From Paracoccaceae bacterium (GTDB lineage: Bacteria; Pseudomonadota; Alphaproteobacteria; Rhodobacterales; Rhodobacteraceae), in assembly GCA_007692585.1 (NCBI GenBank), contig REBU01000115.1, positions 1 to 51,096 of the forward strand: 51,096 nucleotides of DNA. Direction: 5' to 3'. The position numbers and the translations under genes are program-made. Under the pieces are notes generated by a model. It searched no databases. It was given only the letters and a program-made list of their open reading frames with translations, and was not told the DNA's origin. Shown piece by piece: positions 1 through 8,667 of the stretch (positions are counted from its first letter, which is position 1; every line of letters begins with the position of its first letter).

Positions 1-692
1 AGGCCAAGCGCGGCAGCCATATCGTGATCACCACGATCATGTTCAACTTCATCGCAGCTTCCCTTCTGGGCTATGTTCTGGTGAATATCTTGCGGCCCAC
101 GGGCATGATGGACCCGGCATCGCCCCGGTTTCCTGCCGAGACGGCCCTGCCGCGCATGCATGAAATTCTGCGCCCGCTGGGGATCACGGTCTCGACAGTG
201 CCGCCACTGAATATCTCGCTTCTGATTGCGCTCGCGATGTGCGTCGCGGTCTGGTTTTTGCTTTGGCGCACGCGGCTGGGCTTCGAGATCCGGGCCTTTG
301 GGGAATCAGAGCCTGCGGCGCAATATGCAGGCATCAGCCCGGTGCGGATCACGGTGATCGTGATGCTGATTTCAGGCGGGCTGGCCGGGCTGATGGCGGT
401 CAATTCCGTGATGGGCGAGCAGCAAAGGCTGGTTCTTAATGCGGTCGAAGGCGCGGGCTTTATCGGCATCGCCGTTGCGTTGATGGGGCGCAATCATCCG
501 TTCGGGGTCGTGCTGGCCGCACTGCTTTTCGGATTTCTCTATCAGGGCGGGGCAGAGCTGGCGCTGTGGACCTCGATCCCGCGTGATCTGATCATTGTCA
601 TCCAGGCGCTTGTGATCCTGTTCACCGGGGCGCTGGACAATATGGTGCGCATGCCACTCACGCGGCTTTTTGCTTGGCGAGGCGCAAGATAA
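1..692 (+). CDS. ABC transporter permease, nucleoside/purine type (5' partial)
   Basis: Inner-membrane permease of the BPD_transp_2 family, as in BMP-type nucleoside or purine importers. The reading frame is open to the left edge, so the N-terminus lies outside the window; about 229 codons are visible. Hydrophobic segments alternate with short loops, and the loop with WRTRLGFEIRAFGESEPAA followed by YAGI is the typical cytoplasmic coupling region for the ATPase of this family. The stop overlaps the next start by one base (TAATG), so the two permeases are translationally coupled and probably form a heterodimer. The substrate is inferred from the family only; the binding protein and ATPase should lie just upstream. 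Confidence 0.9.
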   Translation, partial: AKRGSHIVITTIMFNFIAASLLGYVLVNILRPTGMMDPASPRFPAETALPRMHEILRPLGITVSTVPPLNISLLIALAMCVAVWFLLWRTRLGFEIRAFGESEPAAQYAGISPVRITVIVMLISGGLAGLMAVNSVMGEQQRLVLNAVEGAGFIGIAVALMGRNHPFGVVLAALLFGFLYQGGAELALWTSIPRDLIIVIQALVILFTGALDNMVRMPLTRLFAWRGAR

Positions 693-1711
693 TGGACCAG
701 TCGATCTGCCAGATTTTTTTCGACGCGCAGACCTGTTTTCAGGGCGCGCGGCCCGAGACATGGGTGACGGTCTTCTCCTCGACGCTGCGACTGGCCACAC
801 CGTTACTATTGGCCTGCCTGGCAGGGCTGATTTCAGAGCGCGCGGGCGTCTTCGATATCGGCCTAGAAGGAAAGATGTTGTTGGCAGCTTTCATGGCTGC
901 GGCGATTTCCTTTGTGACGGGCAATGTCTGGATCGGGGTCGGCGCAGCGATTGCGGCCTCGCTGGTCCTTGCATTGATGCACGGGGTAGCCTCGATCACC
1001 TTCCGGGGCAATCAGCTGATCTCGGGGGTGGCGCTGAATTTCCTCGCCGCCGGGATCACGGTTGTGGTGGCGCAAAACTGGTTTCGACAAGGGGGGCGCA
1101 CCCCGTCGCTCTCGGGCGATGCGCGTATGGCGCGGCTGGATCTGCCCTTTGCCGAGGCCCTGCGTGATGTGCCAGTGCTGGGGCCCATCTATTCCGGGGT
1201 TCTGTCGGGCCATGCACTTATTGTCTATCTTGCATTCGCCTGCGTGCCCTTGACGTGGTATCTGCTGTTTCGTACGCGTTTCGGGTTGCGGTTGCGCGCG
1301 GTCGGTGAAAATCCTGCGGCGGTCGACACGGCGGGCGTGTCGGTCACGGCGCTGCGCTTTGGCGCAGTGGCGATCTGCGGCGTGCTTTGCGGGCTCGCGG
1401 GGGCCTATCTGGCGACGGGTCTCTCAGCGGGTTTCGTGCGTGACATGACCGCCGGGCGCGGCTTCATCGCGTTGGCGGCGATGATCTTCGCGAAATGGCG
1501 GCCCTATCCGGCGATGGGCGCAGTGCTGCTCTTTGCCTTCATGGAGGCTGCGGCCAATACCTTTCAATCCTTGCAGATTTTCGGCGTTACGATCCCGGTT
1601 CAGGCGATGCAGGCCTTGCCCTATATCCTGACGGTTGTCATTCTGGCCGGGTTCGTGGGCAAAGCCATCCCGCCGCGTGCGGGCGGGCAGGCCTATGTCA
1701 AGGAACACTAA
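692..1711 (+). CDS. ABC transporter permease, nucleoside/purine type
   Basis: Second permease of the same importer, 339 aa, resembling NupQ/YufQ-type proteins. The ATG at 692 is chosen because it overlaps the upstream stop (TAATG); an in-frame TTG at 674 is less likely. Many hydrophobic helices are visible. The segment ISERAGVFDIGLEGKM near residue 50 is characteristic of this permease subfamily, and FRTRFGLRLRAVGENPAA near residue 200 is the ATPase-coupling loop. With the preceding gene it should form the membrane channel of a nucleoside or purine-base importer. Substrate specificity is inferred from the family and not visible in the sequence. Confidence 0.93.
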   Translation: MDQSICQIFFDAQTCFQGARPETWVTVFSSTLRLATPLLLACLAGLISERAGVFDIGLEGKMLLAAFMAAAISFVTGNVWIGVGAAIAASLVLALMHGVASITFRGNQLISGVALNFLAAGITVVVAQNWFRQGGRTPSLSGDARMARLDLPFAEALRDVPVLGPIYSGVLSGHALIVYLAFACVPLTWYLLFRTRFGLRLRAVGENPAAVDTAGVSVTALRFGAVAICGVLCGLAGAYLATGLSAGFVRDMTAGRGFIALAAMIFAKWRPYPAMGAVLLFAFMEAAANTFQSLQIFGVTIPVQAMQALPYILTVVILAGFVGKAIPPRAGGQAYVKEH

Positions 1712-1747
1712 CCCCTAACTGGCCCCGACAGGGTCCGCAGGCACATC

Positions 1748-2668
1748 ATGCAGATCTATCTGCCCATCGCCGAAACCTCTGTGAATGCCTTCACCCTGTT
1801 GGGCGTCGGTGGGGGCGTGGGGATGTTGTCTGGCATGTTCGGGGTCGGCGGTGGCTTTCTGATCACGCCGCTTCTGTTCTTTATTGGTGTGCCCCCCGCA
1901 GTCGCTGTGGCGACCGGTGTCAATCAGGTGGTGGCATCCTCGATTTCGGGCGTGCTGGCGCATCTCAAGCGCAAGACTGTCGATCTGCAGATGGGGAGCG
2001 TCTTGCTGATTGGCGGTCTGGTAGGCTCCTTGATCGGCATCTGGTTTTTCAACCTGATGAGTCAACTGGGGCAGATCGATCTGATCGTGCAACTGTCTTA
2101 TGTGATCTTTCTTGGCATTATCGGCGGTCTGATGTTGCAGGAGAGCTTGCGGGCCTTGCGGCGGGCCAACAATCCGGCTGCCCGCAAACGCAAGCTGCAT
2201 CAGCATTACTGGTTGCACAACCTGCCGTTCAAGATGAAATTTCGCACTTCGGGCCTTTATATTTCGGTCTTTCCACCGCTTCTGGTGGGTATGGGGGTGG
2301 GTGTTCTTGCGGCAATCATGGGGGTCGGGGGAGGCTTCATTCTGGTGCCTGCGATGATCTATCTGCTGGGGATGCCCACCAAGGTCGTGATCGGAACATC
2401 GCTGTTCCAGGTCACTTTTGTTGCGGCTTTCACCACGATGATGCATGCAATCACCAATCAGAGCGTCGATGTGATGCTGGCGGTGTTTCTGATCATCGGC
2501 GGGGTGGTCGGCGCGCAGATCGGGACGCGGGTCGGGCTGAAGCTGCGCGCCGAACAGTTGCGGATCCTCTTGTCGCTTCTGGTTCTTGCTGTGTGTGGCA
2601 AGATTGCATTTGACCTTCTTTGGACCCCGTCGGAATTCTATTCGATCACTGTGCCGGGGCGGTTCTGA
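1748..2668 (+). CDS. Sulfite exporter TauE/SafE family membrane protein
   Basis: Polytopic inner-membrane protein of 306 aa from the TauE/SafE family, which moves sulfite, sulfoacetate and similar organic anions. The two-fold internal repeat of the family is clear: GGGVGMLSGMFGVGGGFLIT near residue 18 and GVGVLAAIMGVGGGFILVP near residue 183, each carrying the glycine-rich GVGGGF motif. A long central hydrophilic loop rich in Arg and Lys separates the halves. The stop overlaps the next start by one base, so it is coupled to the TIGR02186-type gene. The exported anion cannot be told from sequence; the purine-type permeases upstream are separated by 36 bases and may belong to another unit. Confidence 0.93.
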   Translation: MQIYLPIAETSVNAFTLLGVGGGVGMLSGMFGVGGGFLITPLLFFIGVPPAVAVATGVNQVVASSISGVLAHLKRKTVDLQMGSVLLIGGLVGSLIGIWFFNLMSQLGQIDLIVQLSYVIFLGIIGGLMLQESLRALRRANNPAARKRKLHQHYWLHNLPFKMKFRTSGLYISVFPPLLVGMGVGVLAAIMGVGGGFILVPAMIYLLGMPTKVVIGTSLFQVTFVAAFTTMMHAITNQSVDVMLAVFLIIGGVVGAQIGTRVGLKLRAEQLRILLSLLVLAVCGKIAFDLLWTPSEFYSITVPGRF

Positions 2669-3426
2669 TGCGCTGGATTGCCCTCCTGCTCTTGCTGTTG
2701 ACCGCACTGCCGCTGCGCGGCGAAGAGGTGATCGCCGGGCTGAGCCAGAATAGCGTGTCGCTGACGGTGAATTTCGAGGGCTCGGAGATCCTGATCTTCG
2801 GGGCGGTGCGGCGCGAAACACCCTTGCCTGTGGACACAGCGCTCGATGTCATCATCGCGATCGAGGGACCACCACAGCCTGTGGTGGTTTGGCGCAAGGA
2901 GCGTCGCGCCGGTATCTGGGTCAATACGCAATCGCAGGATATCCGCGCGGCCCCGAGTTTCTATGCGGTGGCCTCGACCGGGGCGTTGGCTGAGATCCTG
3001 TCGCAGGATGCGGATCTGACGCATCGGATTTCGCCCCAGCTTGCGATTTTTGAAGCGCGTGGCACGGGCGATGCCTCAGCCAGGGCCACCTTCACTGAAG
3101 CGCTGATTCGCGTGCGCGCCGCAGAGGGGCTCTATCAGGAGCATGAAGGGCTGGTTGATATGCAGCGTGACACGCTGTTCAGTACGCGCTTGACGCTTCC
3201 CAAAACCATCGTCGAAGGCCGTTATACCGCGCGCGTCTTTCTGCTGCGCGAGGGCCAGGTGATCGATGAATTCGAGACTTTCATAAATGTACAGAAGGCG
3301 GTTCTGGAACGTTGGTTGACCAATCTGGCATTTGAGCAGCCGTTTCTTTACGGTCTGCTCGCGCTGGGGCTGGCATTGTTTTTCGGCTGGGGCGCATCCG
3401 CACTATTTCGGCTTTTACAGAGCTAA
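2668..3426 (+). CDS. TIGR02186-family membrane-anchored exported protein
   Basis: Conserved protein of unknown function, 252 aa, of the TIGR02186 type that repeatedly accompanies TauE-like exporters in alphaproteobacteria. The start at 2668 overlaps the exporter stop (TGATG). It begins with a Sec signal peptide (MRWIALLLLLLTALPLRG), continues as a beta-rich periplasmic domain, and ends with one transmembrane helix (FLYGLLALGLALFFGWGASA). The topology therefore places about 200 residues in the periplasm, anchored at the C-terminus. Coupled translation with the exporter suggests it is a periplasmic accessory of that transporter, which is inference. No catalytic motif is recognised. Confidence 0.85.
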   Translation: MRWIALLLLLLTALPLRGEEVIAGLSQNSVSLTVNFEGSEILIFGAVRRETPLPVDTALDVIIAIEGPPQPVVVWRKERRAGIWVNTQSQDIRAAPSFYAVASTGALAEILSQDADLTHRISPQLAIFEARGTGDASARATFTEALIRVRAAEGLYQEHEGLVDMQRDTLFSTRLTLPKTIVEGRYTARVFLLREGQVIDEFETFINVQKAVLERWLTNLAFEQPFLYGLLALGLALFFGWGASALFRLLQS

Positions 3427-3431
3427 GCCGA

Positions 3432-3668
3432 TCAGAAGGCTCGAAATGTGATGGTCGAGAGCGTGCGGCTGATCCCGGGGATGTCGAACAGCCGCGCAGT
3501 CAGAAACTGTCCCACATCTTCGCTTTCGGGGATGTAGATCTTGGCGATCAGGTCGTAGTCACCGGAGGTGGAATAAAGTTCCGAGACGATTTCGCGCTCG
3601 TAAATTGCGTCGGCGACATCATAGGTTTTGCCGGGTTGGCAGCGAAACTGAACAAAAACACAACGCAT
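3432..3668 (-). CDS. Stand-alone Lrp/AsnC effector-binding (RAM) domain protein
   Basis: Small protein of 78 aa consisting only of the ligand-binding/oligomerisation domain of Lrp/AsnC regulators; there is no helix-turn-helix. The start MRCVFVQFRCQPGKTYDVA is chosen because the domain begins there; an upstream in-frame start would add unrelated sequence read through a repeat. Features of the fold are TSGDYDLIAKIYI (beta-alpha-beta core) and GISRTLSTITFRAF at the C-terminus. Such proteins form octamer-like rings and may bind amino acids or modulate full-length Lrp paralogues. It converges on the TIGR02186 gene with a 5-base gap. Confidence 0.85.
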   Translation of the reverse strand: MRCVFVQFRCQPGKTYDVADAIYEREIVSELYSTSGDYDLIAKIYIPESEDVGQFLTARLFDIPGISRTLSTITFRAF

Positions 3669-3700
3669 CAGACGGTCTCCTGTGATTTGGGCGGTGTGAA

Positions 3701-3764
3701 GGGGGCGTTGCCCCCTCTGGGCGCAAGCGCCCATTCACCCCCAGGATATTTGGACAAGGGTGAA
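3701..3764. repeat. REP-like palindromic element (three adjacent hairpins)
   Basis: Three short inverted repeats lie head to tail: GGGGGC/GCCCCC (3701-3706 with 3710-3715), TGGGCGC/GCGCCCA (3718-3724 with 3727-3733) and TTCACCC/GGGTGAA (3734-3740 with 3758-3764). The last encloses a CCAGGATATTTGGACAA core. This resembles the dispersed intergenic element of many Rhodobacterales genomes (cores like CCCCxGGAGTATTT..CAAGatGAA). It sits between the downstream end of the helicase gene and the upstream end of the AsnC-domain gene. Only one copy was noticed in this window. Confidence 0.6.
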
Positions 3765-3776
3765 ACGGAAAGGGGT

Positions 3777-5300
3777 TCAGTCGTCAGCAACAAGGGCCAT
3801 CGGCGCGGGCGCAGCTCCGAGATCGTCAGTGGATAACGGTATACGGGGGCGGGCGAGGCGGTTGCGGATCACCCAGTGGAGCCGGTGTTCCGCACGGGTG
3901 ATGGCGACATAGGCCAGACGTTTCCACAGCGCGATCCCGCCTTCGCTGCGTCCGGCGCGGGCGGCTGCGAAAAGATCAGGGGCAAAGACCTGCACATCGG
4001 GCCATTGCGAGCCCTGCGCCTTGTGGATGGTCACGGCTGCGCCATGCACAAAGGCTGCGCCCATATTGGCCGCATAAGGAATGAAGGGTTCTTCATCCGG
4101 GTCGGTTTCGATCTTGATGATCGAGGCCACGGAAATCTGCGGATCTTCGGCCCCGAAAATATACAGCCGCGAAAAGCCGGGTTTGCGACCGGCACCCAAG
4201 TAAACCACCTGTGCGCCCTTGATCAATCCGCGCGCTTCGAGATCGATGCGTTTCTTGCGATGCTTGAGTGGCAACTCCAGCCCGTCGCAGATCAACGGCT
4301 CCCCCGGCAGCAGCGCAGTTTCCGGTGCGGCATGAGCACGGCGGAACGCGGTGATCAGGCGCAGCCGGGTCGCATTGCGCCAGACCAACACGGGGGAGCG
4401 CGCCATAAGGTCTGAATTGACGCGTTCGGCGAGTTGCACTCGGTCATCGCGGCGGGCAGCTTCGGCGACGCGGGTCTCGAAATCCTCGAAACCGAGATCG
4501 GGATCGGCCAGCGAATGCGCGAGATCCAGGATCGGATTGTCCTGCGCCTGGCGATGGATGCGGTTGAGCACCAGTTTTGCAGGCGCGGGCAGACTGTCGA
4601 AGACCATGCCGCCGGGCTGGTTGACAGGTGCAAGCTGGGCGGGGTCGCCAAAGAGAATCAAGGTGGAGAAAAGTTCCTGCAGATCCTCGAGTTGACGGGC
4701 GTCCAGCATGGAGCTTTCGTCAATGAAGCCGATATCGAGCGGATCTTCGCGCCGTTTCCAGCCCGTGATGAAATCCGCGCCACGCAAGCCGGCCGCCGCC
4801 ATGGCACCGGGGATTGACTTTACTTGCGCGTAGAAGGCATGGGCACGGTCGAGCGCTGTGTCGGACAATCCCTCGATGGTGGGGCGTGCGATCGTTCCCG
4901 TCAGCCATTCGGCGATACGTTCGTATTCGGGATCGTAGACCGGGGTATAAAGGATCCGGTGGATCGTCGTCGCGGCCACCCCGCGCGCGCGCAGCACTGA
5001 GGCGGCTTTGTTGGTAGGGGCAAGCACGGCCAATGTCCGCCGCTCGCGTTTGCGGCGGCCTTCGTAATCGCCTGAGACCAGTTCGACCCCCGCCTTGAGC
5101 AACGCCTCAGTCAGTTTGGCCAGAAGCATGGTCTTGCCCGAGCCTGCCTTGCCCATTACGGCAAATGTCGCGCGGTGGGTGTCAGAGGCCGGCTGGCAGG
5201 CATCTGTCAGCAGATCCACCCCGGCCTGCGACAACGCGGATGAGATTCGGTCCCAGGCGTCCGCCTGATCATCGGAGAAGGTGACTAGGGCACGGGTCAT
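3777..5300 (-). CDS. RecD-like superfamily 1 DNA helicase
   Basis: Stand-alone SF1B helicase of 507 aa (RecD2/Dda-like ATPase), expected to unwind DNA 5' to 3' with ATP. The motifs are all visible in order: Walker A GKAGSGKT near residue 50, Ia VLAPTNKAASVLR, II FIDESSML, III LFGDPAQLAPVN, V TIHKAQGSQW and VI YVAITRAEHRL. It lacks the long N-terminal helix-hairpin-helix region of RecD2, so it is closer to the short ATP-dependent RecD-like proteins common in alphaproteobacteria. RecB/RecC partners are not nearby. The ATG at 5300 lacks a strong ribosome-binding site but gives the usual start of the ATPase domain. The cellular role (replication or repair) is not set by the context. Confidence 0.9.
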   Translation of the reverse strand: MTRALVTFSDDQADAWDRISSALSQAGVDLLTDACQPASDTHRATFAVMGKAGSGKTMLLAKLTEALLKAGVELVSGDYEGRRKRERRTLAVLAPTNKAASVLRARGVAATTIHRILYTPVYDPEYERIAEWLTGTIARPTIEGLSDTALDRAHAFYAQVKSIPGAMAAAGLRGADFITGWKRREDPLDIGFIDESSMLDARQLEDLQELFSTLILFGDPAQLAPVNQPGGMVFDSLPAPAKLVLNRIHRQAQDNPILDLAHSLADPDLGFEDFETRVAEAARRDDRVQLAERVNSDLMARSPVLVWRNATRLRLITAFRRAHAAPETALLPGEPLICDGLELPLKHRKKRIDLEARGLIKGAQVVYLGAGRKPGFSRLYIFGAEDPQISVASIIKIETDPDEEPFIPYAANMGAAFVHGAAVTIHKAQGSQWPDVQVFAPDLFAAARAGRSEGGIALWKRLAYVAITRAEHRLHWVIRNRLARPRIPLSTDDLGAAPAPMALVADD

Positions 5301-5362
5301 GGGTGCAGTCTATCCCAAGCCCTTTGCGATGGGCAGGGGGATGGGGCAGAAAACCTGCCATG

Positions 5363-5557
5363 TCACTCGGTTTGTTGATAGTCGTACTGATCGTCCGGGC
5401 TGCAGGGCTGATCCTGGGCCGTTTCGAGCTGGGCCACCTGCAATGTCAGGTCGAGCTGCTCGCTGAGCGCAGGCAGGTCATGCACCTGTGCATAGGTTCG
5501 CAGATCGATAAGGGCCTCTATCAGCCAGTCATGTGCCACGCCGGAAAGCTCCATCAT
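5363..5557 (-). CDS. Small hypothetical alpha-helical protein
   Basis: Predicted protein of about 64 aa (or 63 from the second of two adjacent ATG codons), rich in Leu and acidic residues and probably all alpha-helical; no signal peptide or membrane segment. It reads MELSGVAHDWLIEALIDLRT near the start. A TATACT hexamer (minus strand, 5583-5588) lies about 26 bases upstream of the ATG and would be a fair -10 box, which supports this start over one at 5611. The ribosome-binding site is weak. It lies 62 bases upstream of the helicase gene on the same strand. No function is recognised, and it could be a chance ORF. Confidence 0.5.
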   Translation of the reverse strand: MMELSGVAHDWLIEALIDLRTYAQVHDLPALSEQLDLTLQVAQLETAQDQPCSPDDQYDYQQTE

Positions 5558-5625
5558 CGCGGGGATAATACCGCATGATGTCAGTATAGCGCGGCGGCGC
5601 TTTCCAGACATTTACGAAAAATAAT

Positions 5626-5661
5626 AAAATGCCGCACAAGCGAAAATTTGTGCGGCATTTT
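5626..5661 (-). terminator. Intrinsic terminator of ccr
   Basis: A perfect 14-bp inverted repeat (5626-5639 with 5648-5661, arm AAAATGCCGCACAA) with an 8-base loop lies 25 bases beyond the ccr stop. On the minus strand it is followed by a T-rich tract (ATTATTTTTT), as expected of a Rho-independent terminator for ccr. Confidence 0.88.
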
Positions 5662-5686
5662 TGCTATAGGCGTGGTCTTCGCAGGA

Positions 5687-6979
5687 TCAGCGTTTCGTGC
5701 CGGCTTCCAACGCGTCCGCAAAGGTGCGCAATCCGGTGCGCGGCGATTGGACCAGCACAGCCATATTGCCGGGCTTGTGCTCATTGCGATACATCTTCAC
5801 ATGTGCGGCGGGGATCTCATCCCATGGGAAGACCTCCGACATGCAGGGGTCCAGACGCCGCTCAATCATCAGCTGATTTGCTGCCGAAGCTTGCTTGAGA
5901 TGCGCGAAGTGGCTGCCTTGCAGACGCTTCTGGTGCATCCACATGTAGCGCACGTCAAAAGTGCAGTTGAACCCAGAGGTGCCTGCGCAGATCACAACCA
6001 TGCCGCCCTTCTTGACGACCAGTGTCGAGACCGGGAAGGTCGATTCGCCCGGATGCTCGAAGACCATATCCACATTGACGCCTTTGCCCGTGATGTCCCA
6101 GATGGCTTTGCCGAATTTGCGCGCTTCTTTCAGCCACTCGTTATATTCGGGCGTATTCACCGTCGGGAGTTGACCCCAGCAGTTGAACTCCTTGCGGTTG
6201 ATCACGCCTTTCGCGCCCTGATCCAGAACAAACTGCCGCTTGGATTCGTCCGAGATCACGCCGATAGCATTTGCGCCGGCGGTATTTGCCAATTGGATCG
6301 CATAGGAGCCCAAGCCACCCGACGCGCCCCAAACAAGCACGTTCTGGCCAGGCTTCAGGTCATGGGGTTCATGGCCAAAGAGCATCCGGTAGGCGGTGGC
6401 AAGCGTCAGCGTGTAGCACGCCGATTCTTCCCAGGTCAGGTGCTTGGGCCGCGGCATGAGCTGCTGGGCCTGCACATTGGTGAATTGCGCGAAGCTGCCA
6501 TCGGGGGTTTCATAGCCCCAGATGCGCTGACTGGGCGAGAACATCGGGTCGCCACCATTGCAATGCTCATCGTCCCCATCATCCTGATTGCAATGGATCA
6601 CGACCTCATCGCCGACTTTCCAGCGCTTCACGGCAGAGCCCACGGCCCAGACGATGCCGGAGGCGTCGGAACCCGCGATATGGAAAGGCGCCTTGTGCAC
6701 GTCGAAAGGCGAGATCGGCTGGCCAAGACCGGCCCAGATGCCATTGTAATTCACGCCAGCGGCCATTACCAGAACCAGGACTTCATGGCTGTCGAGGGGC
6801 GGAACATCGACCACTTCGATCTGCATGGCCTTTTGCGGTTCACCGTGACGCTCGCGCCGAATGGCCCAGGCGTACATTTGCTTTGGCACATAGCCCAGCG
6901 GCGGCATTTCACCGATTTCATAGAGATCTTTCTCAGGCGCGTCGTAATGTGCGATGCCGTCTTGCGTATCAAGAGCCAT
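5687..6979 (-). CDS. ccr: Crotonyl-CoA carboxylase/reductase
   Basis: Reductively carboxylates crotonyl-CoA with NADPH and CO2 to (2S)-ethylmalonyl-CoA, the defining step of the ethylmalonyl-CoA pathway for acetate assimilation. The 430-aa length is typical. It is an MDR-family enzyme: N-terminal substrate domain beginning MALDTQDGIAHYDAPEKDLY, then a Rossmann segment VLVWGASGGLGSYAIQLA near residue 215, and the family-specific FEHPGESTFPVSTLVVKKGG. The start at 6979 is preceded by GGAGG at ideal spacing (GGAGGCAAAT-ATG). It has its own terminator, so it is likely transcribed alone or with a promoter in 6980-7113. The acyltransferase gene upstream on the same strand may be part of the same locus. 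Confidence 0.97.
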   Translation of the reverse strand: MALDTQDGIAHYDAPEKDLYEIGEMPPLGYVPKQMYAWAIRRERHGEPQKAMQIEVVDVPPLDSHEVLVLVMAAGVNYNGIWAGLGQPISPFDVHKAPFHIAGSDASGIVWAVGSAVKRWKVGDEVVIHCNQDDGDDEHCNGGDPMFSPSQRIWGYETPDGSFAQFTNVQAQQLMPRPKHLTWEESACYTLTLATAYRMLFGHEPHDLKPGQNVLVWGASGGLGSYAIQLANTAGANAIGVISDESKRQFVLDQGAKGVINRKEFNCWGQLPTVNTPEYNEWLKEARKFGKAIWDITGKGVNVDMVFEHPGESTFPVSTLVVKKGGMVVICAGTSGFNCTFDVRYMWMHQKRLQGSHFAHLKQASAANQLMIERRLDPCMSEVFPWDEIPAAHVKMYRNEHKPGNMAVLVQSPRTGLRTFADALEAGTKR

Positions 6980-7113
6980 ATTTGCCTCCATTGGATGTAT
7001 GTTGGGATGGACCCGGCGAGCGTGCTGCGCTGCAGAAGGATTATGCGGCGCTTGCAGCATGCATAAGTTTGGCCGCGTAACAATGCAACCCTAAATATTA
7101 CTTTTTTGTAATT

Positions 7114-8553
7114 TTATGTCGCGCGCGAATTGGGGCGATCCGGGTTGTGCAAACTTGTCTGGCCTGCAAGCGCGATCCCGTCCGACGTATCGCAGCGTTG
7201 CAGAACCGAAGCGGCATAGTAGCTGAAAATATCCTGCTCGCCGGGTGTGATTTCGATGAGATCCGGAGATTCGCGGATCAAACCGCGAATTGTAAGCCCG
7301 GCAAGTCCTTCGCGAATGGGGTCATCGGCCTCGGTTTCGCCCAGATGCATCCATGCCCGTTTTGCAATCAGCGTCTCGCGCAGGTCTGCGACCGACTGTG
7401 CCAGTTGTTCGGGGCTGGCTTTGCCGTCGCAGCGCGCAAGCGCGGCCGCCACCAAGGGCACTGGCAAAACCGGGACAGCGGCCCGGATCCGCTCGATCAG
7501 TGTTTCGGCCAGAGATTGCGTGCTGGCATCAGTCTGTTCTTCCAGAAATTTTCGCAATGACATTGGCGCACCATAACAGACTGCAGCGTAGCCAAATGGC
7601 TGAAATGTGCCACGCGCTTTTTTCCACAGGATACGCAACACATTACCGATCACCACACGCACGCGGACCGGAAAGCGCCGAATCCCGTGCATCCCGGCCT
7701 TGATGAGGACGCGGTCTTCCAGAATGCGGTCGTAGTTCAGGGCAACAGGCACGAAGACGACATCCGCATTTTCATGCGGATTGAAGCCGCGCACAATGTA
7801 GTGCAACAACCCGCGCTTGGCCGGGCCGACCATCCCGTTAAGGCTCAGCCCGCCCTCGGGGAAAATCGCCTGCGTAGTGCCTTGCTGGATCGACATCTGG
7901 ACGTAACGCGCAAGAATCGCGCGATAGAGCGCGTTGGAATAGCGTCGCCGGATAAAATACGCCCCCATCGCGCGGATCAGTGCCTTGAGCGGCCAGACGC
8001 GCGCCCATTCCCCGACCGCGTAGCTGAGCGCCGAGTGACTTGAAGCCAGCCATGTGATGAGGACATAATCCATATTGGAGCGGTGATTCATCACGAAGAC
8101 CACAGCGGCGCGGCTGTCGATTTCCTTGAGCGCAGGATCATCGCCGCCACCAATGCGCACTTTATACAGCCCCTGGCTGATACGCTGGGCAAGCTTGATG
8201 GCAAAACCGAAATAGGTCGCAGTCGAGAAGCCCGGCACGATCTCGCGCGCATAGGACCGCGCCTTCTCGAAAGCGACTGTCGGCGGCACACCCTCTTTTA
8301 CGGCGAACGCGCGAACGGCTTCCATGACTTGTGGATCATAGATCAGCCGGATGACCTGATCTTCGCGGCGCATGATCTTGAAGGGCTCGATGGGGCGTTG
8401 CAGCTTTGTATTGAGCCGCGCAACCGCGCGTTCCATCCGGCGCCGGAAGAACCAGCGCACTGAGGGAAACAGGAAATGTGACGCAAAGGTGACCCCGGCG
8501 AAACCAAGGATCAGCAGCAAGGCCCAATAGGGAAGCTCAACAGTCTGAAACAT
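7114..8553 (-). CDS. PlsB-like glycerol-3-phosphate acyltransferase
   Basis: Membrane-bound acyltransferase of 479 aa in the PlsB/PlsC (LPLAT) superfamily, expected to acylate glycerol 3-phosphate or a lysophospholipid. One N-terminal transmembrane helix (YWALLLILGFAGVTFASHFL) anchors it. The catalytic HX4D block is NHRSNMDYVL near residue 157, followed by GAYFIRRRY (block II) and IFPEGGLSLNG (block III), all intact. At 479 aa it is much shorter than E. coli PlsB (about 800) but longer than PlsC (about 250), and the block spacing is PlsB-like. It lies 134 bases upstream of ccr on the same strand. Substrate is inferred. Confidence 0.88.
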   Translation of the reverse strand: MFQTVELPYWALLLILGFAGVTFASHFLFPSVRWFFRRRMERAVARLNTKLQRPIEPFKIMRREDQVIRLIYDPQVMEAVRAFAVKEGVPPTVAFEKARSYAREIVPGFSTATYFGFAIKLAQRISQGLYKVRIGGGDDPALKEIDSRAAVVFVMNHRSNMDYVLITWLASSHSALSYAVGEWARVWPLKALIRAMGAYFIRRRYSNALYRAILARYVQMSIQQGTTQAIFPEGGLSLNGMVGPAKRGLLHYIVRGFNPHENADVVFVPVALNYDRILEDRVLIKAGMHGIRRFPVRVRVVIGNVLRILWKKARGTFQPFGYAAVCYGAPMSLRKFLEEQTDASTQSLAETLIERIRAAVPVLPVPLVAAALARCDGKASPEQLAQSVADLRETLIAKRAWMHLGETEADDPIREGLAGLTIRGLIRESPDLIEITPGEQDIFSYYAASVLQRCDTSDGIALAGQTSLHNPDRPNSRAT

Positions 8554-8620
8554 GGCTATATCTTGCAGGAAAAACCGACGGGGTAAATGGTGTTAACCGT
8601 CTAAAGCCGAGCATCAAAAG

Positions 8621-8645
8621 GCCCCGGACACAAGATGTCCGGGGC
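8621..8645 (-). terminator. Intrinsic terminator downstream of ndk
   Basis: A perfect 10-bp GC-rich inverted repeat (GCCCCGGACA, 8621-8630, with 8636-8645) and 5-base loop lie 22 bases beyond the ndk stop. On the minus strand it is followed by CTTTTG, a short T run. Confidence 0.8.
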
Positions 8646-8667
8646 GTTTTCAGCTTGCAAGTTTACG

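Noticed and set aside
5648-7066. Long plus-strand ORF (472 codons) opposite ccr
   Set aside because: It is antisense to a clear Ccr and has no recognisable domain; long antisense frames are common in GC-rich codon-biased genes.
7085-7113. A/T-rich hairpin after the acyltransferase gene
   Set aside because: Short weak ATTAC/GTAAT pairing with an A/T loop; too weak to call a terminator.
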